This document shows, piece after piece, positions 1-5,765 of a stretch of 6,936 nucleotides of DNA. Under the pieces are notes generated by a model. The model saw only the letters and a program-made list of their open reading frames with translations. It was not told the origin of the DNA and made no database searches. The DNA comes from Chloroflexota bacterium (GTDB lineage Bacteria > Chloroflexota > Limnocylindria > Limnocylindrales > CSP1-4), in NCBI GenBank assembly GCA_021801545.1, contig JAJYXX010000134.1:1-6936 (forward strand), written 5' to 3'. The position numbers and the translations under genes are program-made. Within the stretch, counting starts at the first letter, position 1. The number at the start of each line of letters is the position of its first letter.

Positions 1-2
1 TC

Positions 3-1679
3 GTGGCGCGCCCTGATCCCGTGAGCGGCCTCCCGGTCGTCGCGATCGTCGGGCGGCCGAACGTCGGCAAGAGCACCCTCTTCAACCGGATCGTCGGCGC
101 TCGGACGGCGATCGTCGAGGACCAGGCGCGCACGACGCGCGACCGCCTCTACGCCGACGCGGAGTGGAACGGGCGGCGCTTCGTCGTCGTCGACACCGGC
201 GGCCTCGAGCGCGACTCGAACGACCCGATCGAGGTGAAGGTCCAGGAGCAGGCCCGCCTCGCGATCGCCGAGGCGGACGTCATCGTCTTCGTCGTCGACG
301 CCGCGATCGGGCTGACACCGGCCGACCAGGAGGCGGCCGACCTCCTGCGCAGCGCGCGGGCGCCGGTGATCGTGGCCGTCAACAAGGCCGACAACCAGAA
401 GCGTGAGCTCGAGGCGGCCGAATTCTTCTCGCTCGGCTGGGAGGAGACGTACCCGATCAGTGCAGCCCACGGACGGGGGACCGCGGACCTGCTCGACGCG
501 ATCGTCTGGGCCCTGCCGCCCGAGAGCCCCGAGGAGATCGCGCGCAAGGCGCGCGAGGCGGAGGCGGACGCCTGGGCGCGCGACGTCGCCGCCGGCCGGC
601 TCGAGCCGTTCGTCGTCGCCGGACCCGAGGCCCCGGAAGCCGGAGAAGGTGAGGGCGAGGAGGCCGAGGGGCCCGAGGAGGCGGACGCGACGGCGGCCGC
701 CCGTCGCTGGGACGCCGAGCTGGCGGCGGAGGCGGAGACCGGCCCGGCCGCAATCGCGCTCGTCGGACGCCCGAACGTCGGCAAGTCGAGCCTCCTGAAC
801 GCCCTGCTCGGCGAGCAGCGGGCGATCGTGAGCGAGGTGCCCGGGACGACGCGCGACGCCCTCGACACCCGGCTTGCCTGGGGCCGCAGCGAGGTCGTGC
901 TCATCGACACGGCAGGAATCCGGCGACCCGGCCGAGTGGCGAGTGGACCGGCGGCCGAGCGCCACGCCACGCTGCGCGCCCTGAAGGCGATCTCGCGAGC
1001 CGACGTCGCCGTCCTCGTCATCGACGCCGTCGATCGTCTGACCGCCCAGGATGCGCACGTCGCCGGCTACGTCGTCGAGGAGGGAAAGGGGTTGCTCCTG
1101 GCGGTGAACAAGTGGGACCTCGTGGCCGACAAGACCGACCGGACCTTCGACGAGTACGTCGAGGTGATCCGGCGCGAGGCGCCGTTCCTCGCCTTCGTCC
1201 CGGTCGTCTCGATCAGCGCGAAGACCGGCCAGCGGGTCAGCCGGGTGCTCGAGGTCGCGGTCGACATCTGGGGCGAGCGACGCAAGCGAATCCCGACCGG
1301 CGAGTTGAACCGGATGCTCCAGCTCGCCACGGAGCGCCAGGCGCCGCCGGTCGTCAAGGGTCGTCGCCCGAAGGTCTTCTACGGCACCCAGGCGGCCGTG
1401 GCCCCGCCGACGTTCGTGCTCTTCGCCAACGATGCGGCCTCCATTCACTTCAGCTACCGGCGCTATCTCGAGAACCGGATCCGCGAGGCGTTCGGCTTCG
1501 ACGGCACGCCGATCAGGCTGATCTTCCGGGAGCGGAGCGCCGTCAAGCTGGCGCGCCGGGCGAGGGGGCGCCGGACCGGCCCGGGCAGTCCAACGGGGAT
1601 GAGCCGCACGGCCCGCCCACGGGCGGCCGGCGTCGCCTGCCGCCGGGCGAGTAGTCCGCGAAAGCGCGCCGGCGGCTGA
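3..1679 (+). CDS. der: Ribosome biogenesis GTPase Der (EngA)
   Basis: Der is a tandem-GTPase factor that acts in maturation of the 50S ribosomal subunit in the cytoplasm. Two complete G domains are visible. The first has P-loop GRPNVGKS at residues 17-24, TTRD 44-47, DTGG 64-67, NKAD 127-130 and SAA 153-155. The second has GRPNVGKS 255-262, TTRD 282-285, DTAG 302-305, NKWD 369-372 and SAK 405-407. A KH-like domain follows at about 425-508. The protein has 558 residues, longer than the usual 430-490. The excess is an acidic Glu/Ala/Gly-rich linker at about 175-245 and an Arg-rich tail after about 510. The GTG at 3 leaves the P-loop at the expected distance from the N terminus, but only two bases precede it, so an upstream start cannot be excluded; GTG at 21 is an alternative. 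gpsA follows four bases after the stop, which suggests cotranscription. Confidence 0.96.
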   Translation: MARPDPVSGLPVVAIVGRPNVGKSTLFNRIVGARTAIVEDQARTTRDRLYADAEWNGRRFVVVDTGGLERDSNDPIEVKVQEQARLAIAEADVIVFVVDAAIGLTPADQEAADLLRSARAPVIVAVNKADNQKRELEAAEFFSLGWEETYPISAAHGRGTADLLDAIVWALPPESPEEIARKAREAEADAWARDVAAGRLEPFVVAGPEAPEAGEGEGEEAEGPEEADATAAARRWDAELAAEAETGPAAIALVGRPNVGKSSLLNALLGEQRAIVSEVPGTTRDALDTRLAWGRSEVVLIDTAGIRRPGRVASGPAAERHATLRALKAISRADVAVLVIDAVDRLTAQDAHVAGYVVEEGKGLLLAVNKWDLVADKTDRTFDEYVEVIRREAPFLAFVPVVSISAKTGQRVSRVLEVAVDIWGERRKRIPTGELNRMLQLATERQAPPVVKGRRPKVFYGTQAAVAPPTFVLFANDAASIHFSYRRYLENRIREAFGFDGTPIRLIFRERSAVKLARRARGRRTGPGSPTGMSRTARPRAAGVACRRASSPRKRAGG

Positions 1680-1683
1680 GGCC

Positions 1684-2733
1684 GTGAGCAGCCAGCTGCC
1701 GCGGGCCCGGATCGCCGTCGTGGGCAGCGGCGCGTGGGGCACGACGATCGCGATCCTGGCGGCCCACCGGGAGCCGGTCCTGCTCCTCTGCCGCTCGCCG
1801 GAGACGGCGACACGCCTGGCGGCGGAACGGTGCAACGAGGCCCGCCTGCCGGGCATCCCGTTCCCAGGGCAGCTCGTCGTCAGCGCGGACGTCATGAGCG
1901 TCGCCGGTGCCGATCTCGTCGTCTTCGCCGTCCCGTCGATCCACCTGCGCGCGATCGCCGGACGGGTCGGGCCGCACATCGCCCCCGGTGCGGACATCCT
2001 CTCCCTCGTCAAGGGTCTCGAGCGGGGGACGCTGCTCCGGATGAGCGAGGTGATCGTCGAGGCGGCGCAGGTCGAACCGCGCCGGGTCGCTGCTCTCTCC
2101 GGTCCGAACCTCGCCCTCGAGATCGCCCGCGGCCTGCCCGCCTCGGCCGTCGTCGCGGCGACCGATGTCCGCCTCGCCGGCCGGATCCAGGCCCGGCTCG
2201 GGACGCGCCGGTTCCGGCTCTACGTGAACAGCGACATCCTCGGCGTCGAGCTCGGCGGGGCGCTGAAGAACATCGTCGCGATCGCCGCCGGGGCGGCCGA
2301 GCAGCTCGGTTTCGGCGACAACGGCAAGGCCGGGCTGATGACGCGCGGGCTGGCGGAGATGATGCGTCTCGGCATCGCGGCCGGAGCGAACCCGCTGACG
2401 TTCGCGGGCCTGGCCGGGATCGGCGACATCATCGCCACCTGTGGCTCGCCGCTGTCGCGCAATCACCGCCTCGGCGCGGAGCTCGCCCGCGGGCGGTCGT
2501 GGGCGGAGATCGAGGCGACGCTGCCGGGGGTGGCAGAGGGGGCGCACACGGTCGAGGCGGCGCTCGCGCTCGCCGAGCGGCTCGGGGTCGAGATGCCGAT
2601 CGCGCGCGAGGTCCGGGCGGCGCTCTTCGAGGGCAAGAGCGTCCGGCGCTGCCTCGTCACGCTCCTCGCCCGCGAGGCGACCGACGAACTGGCTGACCTG
2701 CGGCCCTGGCTGGAGCGCCTCGGTGCCGGCTGA
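1684..2733 (+). CDS. gpsA: Glycerol-3-phosphate dehydrogenase [NAD(P)+]
   Basis: This cytoplasmic enzyme reduces dihydroxyacetone phosphate to sn-glycerol 3-phosphate, the backbone precursor of phospholipids. The 349-residue product is close to the family's usual 330-340. The N-terminal Rossmann fold shows the dinucleotide motif GSGAWG at 14-19. Further family motifs are SLVKGLE at 107-113 with Lys110, SGPNLALEIA at 139-148, ELGGALKNIVAIAAG at 189-203 with the expected catalytic Lys195, and GIGDIIATC at 245-253 with Asp248. SRNHRLG lies at 258-264, where family members usually have SRN-RFG-like residues. The GTG at 1684 puts the Rossmann motif near the N terminus. Only a weak, badly spaced purine stretch precedes it, so translational coupling to der (stop four bases upstream) is likely. 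In many bacteria plsY lies between der and gpsA; here it is absent. Confidence 0.96.
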   Translation: MSSQLPRARIAVVGSGAWGTTIAILAAHREPVLLLCRSPETATRLAAERCNEARLPGIPFPGQLVVSADVMSVAGADLVVFAVPSIHLRAIAGRVGPHIAPGADILSLVKGLERGTLLRMSEVIVEAAQVEPRRVAALSGPNLALEIARGLPASAVVAATDVRLAGRIQARLGTRRFRLYVNSDILGVELGGALKNIVAIAAGAAEQLGFGDNGKAGLMTRGLAEMMRLGIAAGANPLTFAGLAGIGDIIATCGSPLSRNHRLGAELARGRSWAEIEATLPGVAEGAHTVEAALALAERLGVEMPIAREVRAALFEGKSVRRCLVTLLAREATDELADLRPWLERLGAG

Positions 2734-2760
2734 CGGGTCGCGGTCGCAGTCCGGGGCTGC

Positions 2761-2800
2761 CGGTCGCCGGAAGCAACCCGCACCGGCCCTCGGTCGCCGG
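2761..2800. repeat. Short direct repeat behind gpsA
   Basis: CGGTCGCCGG occurs at 2761-2770 and again at 2791-2800, exactly 30 bases apart, with a partial copy (CGGTCG) at 2805-2810. The 2734-2848 gap contains nothing else I can assign apart from the tRNA promoter. I see no clean terminator hairpin for the der-gpsA transcript. The repeat may be only GC-rich sequence drift. Confidence 0.35.
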
Positions 2801-2830
2801 CACTCGGTCGTCCGGGCCGGTCGAGCTCTC

Positions 2831-2839
2831 TGCTAGACT
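2831..2839 (+). promoter_or_regulatory. Extended -10 promoter element of tRNA-Pro
   Basis: TGCTAGACT reads as an extended -10 (TG-N-TAGACT, hexamer 2834-2839). It ends nine bases before the first base of the tRNA, so transcription would start two or three bases upstream of the mature 5' end. No recognisable -35 lies about 17 bases further upstream. The same TAGACTC string stands before the decarboxylase start at 4206-4212. Confidence 0.55.
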
Positions 2840-2848
2840 CGCCTTCGT

Positions 2849-2925
2849 CGGGGCGTGGCGCAGCCTGGTAGCGCACCTGAATGGGGTTCAGGAGGTCGAG
2901 CGTTCGAATCGCTCCGCCCCGACCA
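2849..2925 (+). tRNA. tRNA-Pro (anticodon GGG)
   Basis: A full 77-nt cloverleaf can be drawn. The acceptor stem pairs CGGGGCG (2849-2855) with CGCCCCG (2915-2921). The D arm is closed by GCGC (2858-2861) and GCGC (2871-2874). The anticodon stem pairs CCTGA (2876-2880) with TCAGG (2888-2892). The anticodon loop is ATGGGGT, with GGG at 2883-2885. The T arm pairs GAGCG with CGCTC around the TTCGAAT loop. The discriminator is A2922, and CCA is encoded at 2923-2925. The C1-G72 pair with A73 is typical of bacterial proline tRNAs. It reads CCC (and CCU by wobble). It stands alone, with its own promoter and terminator. Confidence 0.97.
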
Positions 2926-2941
2926 CGATCCACGCACGAAC

Positions 2942-2976
2942 GGGGCCTCCGGGATTACTCCGGAGGCCTCTCGTTT
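2942..2976 (+). terminator. Hairpin terminator after tRNA-Pro
   Basis: GGCCTCCGG (2944-2952) pairs perfectly with CCGGAGGCC (2960-2968) around a seven-base loop. A G-T and a G-C pair can extend the stem outward (2942-2943 with 2969-2970). The stem is followed by TCTCGTTT, a modest U-rich tail. It starts about 17 bases after the tRNA CCA end, a suitable position for factor-independent termination. Confidence 0.7.
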
Positions 2977-2989
2977 GCCTCGTACTTCC

Positions 2990-3022
2990 GGTTTGCCGGC
3001 GGTTTGCCGGGCCGGCCGGCCG
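2990..3022. repeat. Tandem 11-bp repeat plus GGCC palindrome
   Basis: GGTTTGCCGGC (2990-3000) is followed directly by GGTTTGCCGGG (3001-3011), a head-to-tail repeat differing only at the last base. It runs into GGCCGGCCGGCC (3010-3021), a 12-bp palindrome. This lies between the tRNA terminator and the secreted-protein gene, where that gene's promoter must be. A binding-site role is possible but not shown. Confidence 0.5.
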
Positions 3023-3050
3023 TAACGCGCGGCCGATTCGTTCGTTCCAA

Positions 3051-3113
3051 GTGCCGACAGGACCGGCGCGATCGAACGCGCCCCAGTGGTTTGCTGTCGG
3101 CACCGGTGCCGAC
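3051..3113. promoter_or_regulatory. Nested inverted repeats upstream of the secreted-protein gene
   Basis: GTGCCGACAG (3051-3060) is perfectly complementary to CTGTCGGCAC (3094-3103). The second arm is also half of an 18-bp perfect palindrome, GTCGGCACC plus GGTGCCGAC (3096-3113), so GTGCCGAC occurs at both 3051-3058 and 3106-3113. Between the outer arms lies a further small hairpin, GGCGCG (3065-3070) with CGCGCC (3077-3082). The block ends eight bases before the Shine-Dalgarno. As DNA it could bind a dimeric regulator. As RNA the arms form mutually exclusive hairpins. I do not recognise a known riboswitch class. Confidence 0.6.
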
Positions 3114-3121
3114 GACGAACC

Positions 3122-3128
3122 GAGGAGG
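3122..3128 (+). promoter_or_regulatory. Strong Shine-Dalgarno of the secreted-protein gene
   Basis: GAGGAGG ends six bases before ATG 3135. This spacing selects 3135 over the in-frame ATG at 3129, which abuts the motif. It is the clearest ribosome binding site in the window. Confidence 0.8.
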
Positions 3129-3134
3129 ATGCAC

Positions 3135-4007
3135 ATGACTTTCTGGAAGCGACGAGCGAGTATCGGCCTCAGCGCCGCCCTGCTGGCTTCCCTGATCGCC
3201 ACCGCTGCGGCGACGTCCGTCTTCGCGGCCCCGGCCGTCTCGTTCACCGTGACGCCCGCGAGCGCGACGGTCCCGGCCGACGGGACGAGCACGATCGTCT
3301 TCACGTTCGCCGGCTACGACACGGCCACGTACAACGTGACGATCATGACGACCGCCGGCCGGTTCACCGCCACGAGCGTCGGGTCCGGGATCGTGATCGG
3401 CCCGAGCGGGACGTTCGCGACGGTGACGAATCCGAACGACATCGTGGCCGGGGCGACGCTCACCCTGAAGGCGCCCGCCAAGCCGAGGAGCGGCACCGTC
3501 ACGGTCTGGCTCACCCCTGTCGGCGGCGGAGCGGCGACGATCGACTCGACGACCACCGTTCACTTCACGCCGACCGCCACCGCGACGCGGGGCGACCATG
3601 GCGGGCGGGACAAGGACCGCGGCAAGGGTCACGGTGCGCGCAAGGTCGCGTTCTACGCCGATCCGGCCTATACCTGCGCCACCGGCGCCCAGCCGGCGGC
3701 CGGCGCCCCGACGTTCGGCTTCGCCGTCCTGAACACGACCGGTCACAAGATGCTGAACGTGTCCGTTGCGCTCAAGGGTGTGCTGCCGAACGCGACGTAC
3801 GACCTGTGGGTGAACCAAGACCCGGGCGCCTGTCCGCTCAGCGCGCCGACGAAGGTCGGAGCGGTCCACACCAACGCTCTCGGCAACGGCAACGGCCACG
3901 TGCGCGTCGCGCTCGTGACGGGCGCGAAGAACTTCTGGGTGTCGGCCGTGAGTGGAACGAGCGTTCTGCGCACGAAGGCGGCGCTTCTGACGATCAAGGG
4001 CAAGTAG
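3135..4007 (+). CDS. Secreted two-domain protein, unknown function
   Basis: I do not recognise this 290-residue protein as a named family. It begins with a Sec-type signal peptide: WKRR at residues 4-7, a hydrophobic Ala/Leu core to about 27, and likely cleavage after SVFA (31) or the next Ala. Residues about 35-146 are Thr/Val-rich with a beta-sandwich look (TVTPASATVPADGTST at 38-53), like bacterial Ig-like or invasin-type repeats. A charged Gly/Asp/Arg/Lys/His linker spans about 152-170. The C-terminal part, about 171-290, is also beta-rich, with Asn-Gly runs (ALGNGNGHVRVAL) and two cysteines (181, 233) that could form an extracytoplasmic disulfide. No transmembrane anchor or sorting signal is seen at the C terminus, so release or loose wall association is inferred. 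It appears monocistronic, with its own leader and terminator. A cell-surface or adhesive role is only a guess. Confidence 0.85.
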   Translation: MTFWKRRASIGLSAALLASLIATAAATSVFAAPAVSFTVTPASATVPADGTSTIVFTFAGYDTATYNVTIMTTAGRFTATSVGSGIVIGPSGTFATVTNPNDIVAGATLTLKAPAKPRSGTVTVWLTPVGGGAATIDSTTTVHFTPTATATRGDHGGRDKDRGKGHGARKVAFYADPAYTCATGAQPAAGAPTFGFAVLNTTGHKMLNVSVALKGVLPNATYDLWVNQDPGACPLSAPTKVGAVHTNALGNGNGHVRVALVTGAKNFWVSAVSGTSVLRTKAALLTIKGK

Positions 4008-4059
4008 CCGGTTCCTGACGCGTCCGCGGCCGTCCAACGCCGGTCGCCACGACACCACA

Positions 4060-4089
4060 CGAACGCCCCGGGCCACCCCGGGGCGTTCG
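4060..4089 (+). terminator. 13-bp GC hairpin after the secreted-protein gene
   Basis: CGAACGCCCCGGG (4060-4072) pairs perfectly with CCCGGGGCGTTCG (4077-4089) around the four-base loop CCAC. It begins 52 bases after the stop codon. No U-tract follows (GCTATCCGG), so it may act as a U-less terminator or a 3'-end stabilising hairpin. Placement between two same-strand genes with separate promoters favours termination. Confidence 0.75.
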
Positions 4090-4120
4090 GCTATCCGGGC
4101 ACAGGCGCCCGTGTCCGCCC

Positions 4121-4200
4121 GACCACACCGCCGGGCCGGGCGTCCCCGTCGGCGCCGCGTTCGGTCCGCTTGCCCGGCCGACCACACCGCCGGGTCGGGC
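4121..4200. repeat. Paired 21-bp direct repeats upstream of the decarboxylase
   Basis: A 21-base unit at 4121-4141 recurs at 4180-4200 with 20 of 21 bases identical; the only change is C to T at the sixteenth base. Both contain GACCACACCGCCGGG. Each copy is flanked by short inverted arms (CGCCCG 4116-4121 with CGGGCG 4137-4142 in the first; GCCCG with CGGGC in the second). The second copy covers the -35 and spacer region of the predicted promoter at 4206, a typical operator position. Regulator binding is inferred. Confidence 0.6.
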
Positions 4201-4205
4201 TCGTC

Positions 4206-4211
4206 TAGACT
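4206..4211 (+). promoter_or_regulatory. -10 box for a leaderless decarboxylase transcript
   Basis: TAGACT matches the TAnnnT -10 pattern and lies exactly six bases before ATG 4218, which puts the transcription start at or next to the A of the start codon. No Shine-Dalgarno fits in those six bases (CCAGGC). No good -35 is present; that region is taken by the second 21-bp repeat. Confidence 0.6.
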
Positions 4212-4217
4212 CCAGGC

Positions 4218-5753
4218 ATGGCTCCTGAACCGCGCGAATCCCGCAGCTCCCCGTCGTCGCTCCCCGAATCCGCCCTGTCGAGCAGCCTCGGCGACCTGGA
4301 CCCGGAGGCATTCCGAGCCGCCGGGCACCAGGTCGTCGACCTGATCGCCGACTACCTCGCCGGCGTCGAGCGCTACCCGGTCCTGCCGCCGATCGAACCG
4401 GGCGCACTCCGGCCGCTCTTCCCGGCCGCGCCGCCGGAGACCGGCGAGCCGATCGAGGCGATCCTGGCCGACTACCGCCGGCTCGTCGAGCCGAACGCGA
4501 CGCACTGGCAGCATCCCGGCTTCCTCGCCTACTTCGCCACGAGCGCCTCGAGTCCGGGCATCCTCGGCGAGATGCTGACCGCCGCGCTCGGCCAGAACCC
4601 GATGCTCTGGCGGACCTCGCCGATCGGGACCGAGCTCGAGATCGTCGTCGTCGACTGGCTCCGCCAGGCGCTCGGGTTGCCCGCTCCGTTCGATGGCCTG
4701 CTCACCGATACCGCCTCCACCTCATCGCTGATCGCGCTCGCCGGCGCCCGGCAGGCGGCCGGGATCGACGCCGCGGCCGCGGGTCTGACCGGGCGCGACC
4801 TGCCGGCGCTGCGCATCTACGCCTCGGCCGAGGCCCACTCCTCGATCGAGAAGGCGTGCATGACCCTCGGTCTCGGCCGGGCGGCGCTGGTCCGGATCCC
4901 GACCGACGATGCGTACGCGATGCTGCCCGAGGAGCTCGAGGCTGCGATCGGGCGCGACCGCGAGGCAGACCGGCGTCCGATCGCGATCGTGGCCACGATC
5001 GGCACGACCTCGTCGACGGCGATCGATCCGGTGGCCCGGATTGCCGGGATCGCCGAGCGCGAGGGGCTCTGGCTCCACGTCGACGGCGCCTATGCCGGCG
5101 CGGCGGCCCTGATCCCGGCGCGGCGGGCCGCGTTCACCGGCTGGGAGCGGGCGGACTCGATCGTGGTCAACCCGCACAAGTGGTTCTTCACCCCGCTCGA
5201 CGCCTCGCTCCTGCTGACGCGACGGATGCCGACTCTGCGCGACGCGTTCAGCCTCGTGCCCGAGTACCTGCGGACGCTCGACCGCGAAGCACCGGTCCGC
5301 GACTTCAACGAGTACACCCCCCAGCTCGGGCGTCGCTTCCGGGCGCTCAAGCTCTGGGTCCAGCTTCGCTCGTTCGGCCTCGAGGGGCTGCGCCGGCGGG
5401 TGGAGGAGCACATCCGGCTGGCGCAGGAGTTCGCCGCCTGGGTCGATGCCGACCCGGACTTCGAGCGCCTCGCACCCGTCCCGTTTTCGACGGTCTGTTT
5501 CCGATTTGCCCCGCCGGTGCTCGCCCGCCACGAGGATCACCCGGCCCACCGCCGCCGGCTCGATGAGCTGAACGCGCGGCTGATGGACGCGGTGAACCGG
5601 AGCGGCGAGGTGTTCCTCTCCCACACCCGCCTCGACGACCGGTTCACGATCCGGGTGGCGATCGGCAACCTGCGGACCGAGGAGCGCCATGTCGCCCGAG
5701 CCTGGGAGCTGATCCGGCGCGAGGCGGACCGGCTCGCGGTCGAGCTGGAGTAG
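4218..5753 (+). CDS. PLP-dependent group II (aromatic-L-amino-acid type) decarboxylase
   Basis: A 511-residue cytoplasmic enzyme of the DDC/tryptophan-tyrosine decarboxylase family, removing the alpha-carboxylate of an amino acid to give an amine. By comparison with animal DDC, the visible landmarks are HPGFLAYFATS at 99-109 (substrate entry; Pro of the usual YFPT is Ala107), EAHSS at 205-209 with the PLP-stacking His207, HVDGAYAG at 287-294 with Asp289 facing the pyridine nitrogen, and NPHKW at 318-322 with Schiff-base Lys321. The mobile-loop Tyr350 (PEYLRTLD) and the following GRRFRALKLW (371-380) also match. Keeping Tyr350 and His207 favours true decarboxylation over the aldehyde-synthase activity of variants that lose one of them. 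A Ser/Pro-rich stretch of about 25 residues precedes the conserved part. The substrate cannot be told from sequence; tryptophan, tyrosine or phenylalanine are likeliest, and aspartate or glutamate less so. No amine transporter or partner gene is adjacent. Confidence 0.93.
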   Translation: MAPEPRESRSSPSSLPESALSSSLGDLDPEAFRAAGHQVVDLIADYLAGVERYPVLPPIEPGALRPLFPAAPPETGEPIEAILADYRRLVEPNATHWQHPGFLAYFATSASSPGILGEMLTAALGQNPMLWRTSPIGTELEIVVVDWLRQALGLPAPFDGLLTDTASTSSLIALAGARQAAGIDAAAAGLTGRDLPALRIYASAEAHSSIEKACMTLGLGRAALVRIPTDDAYAMLPEELEAAIGRDREADRRPIAIVATIGTTSSTAIDPVARIAGIAEREGLWLHVDGAYAGAAALIPARRAAFTGWERADSIVVNPHKWFFTPLDASLLLTRRMPTLRDAFSLVPEYLRTLDREAPVRDFNEYTPQLGRRFRALKLWVQLRSFGLEGLRRRVEEHIRLAQEFAAWVDADPDFERLAPVPFSTVCFRFAPPVLARHEDHPAHRRRLDELNARLMDAVNRSGEVFLSHTRLDDRFTIRVAIGNLRTEERHVARAWELIRREADRLAVELE

Positions 5754-5765
5754 CGGTCGGCCGGT

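Noticed and set aside
149..1021. Minus-strand open frame of 290 codons inside der
   Set aside because: It is antisense to both conserved Der GTPase domains and has a Ser/Arg/Ala-biased composition with no recognisable domain.
1543..2547. Minus-strand open frame of 334 codons across der and gpsA
   Set aside because: It is antisense to well-conserved gpsA. Its Arg/Asp/Pro-rich composition mirrors codon-position bias of the real gene.
2734..2848. Terminator for the der-gpsA transcript
   Set aside because: Several CCGG-type short pairings exist, but there is no stem of convincing length and no U-tract before the tRNA promoter.
2849..2925. tRNA-Pro as an integration (attachment) site
   Set aside because: There is no integrase gene and no repeated copy of the tRNA 3' end in the window; the tRNA is followed by an ordinary terminator.
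3051..3134. Extension of the secreted protein upstream of ATG 3135
   Set aside because: The frame is open, but the added residues overlap the inverted repeats and would bury the signal peptide. The Shine-Dalgarno spacing favours 3135.
2955..4514. Minus-strand open frame of 519 codons
   Set aside because: It runs antisense across the secreted-protein gene, its terminator and the decarboxylase start. The translation is an Arg/Gly/Asp-rich composition typical of a shadow frame in high-GC DNA, with no motif.
4722..5690. Minus-strand open frame of 322 codons inside the decarboxylase
   Set aside because: It is antisense to the PLP-binding core and has no motif; the plus-strand frame carries all catalytic residues.
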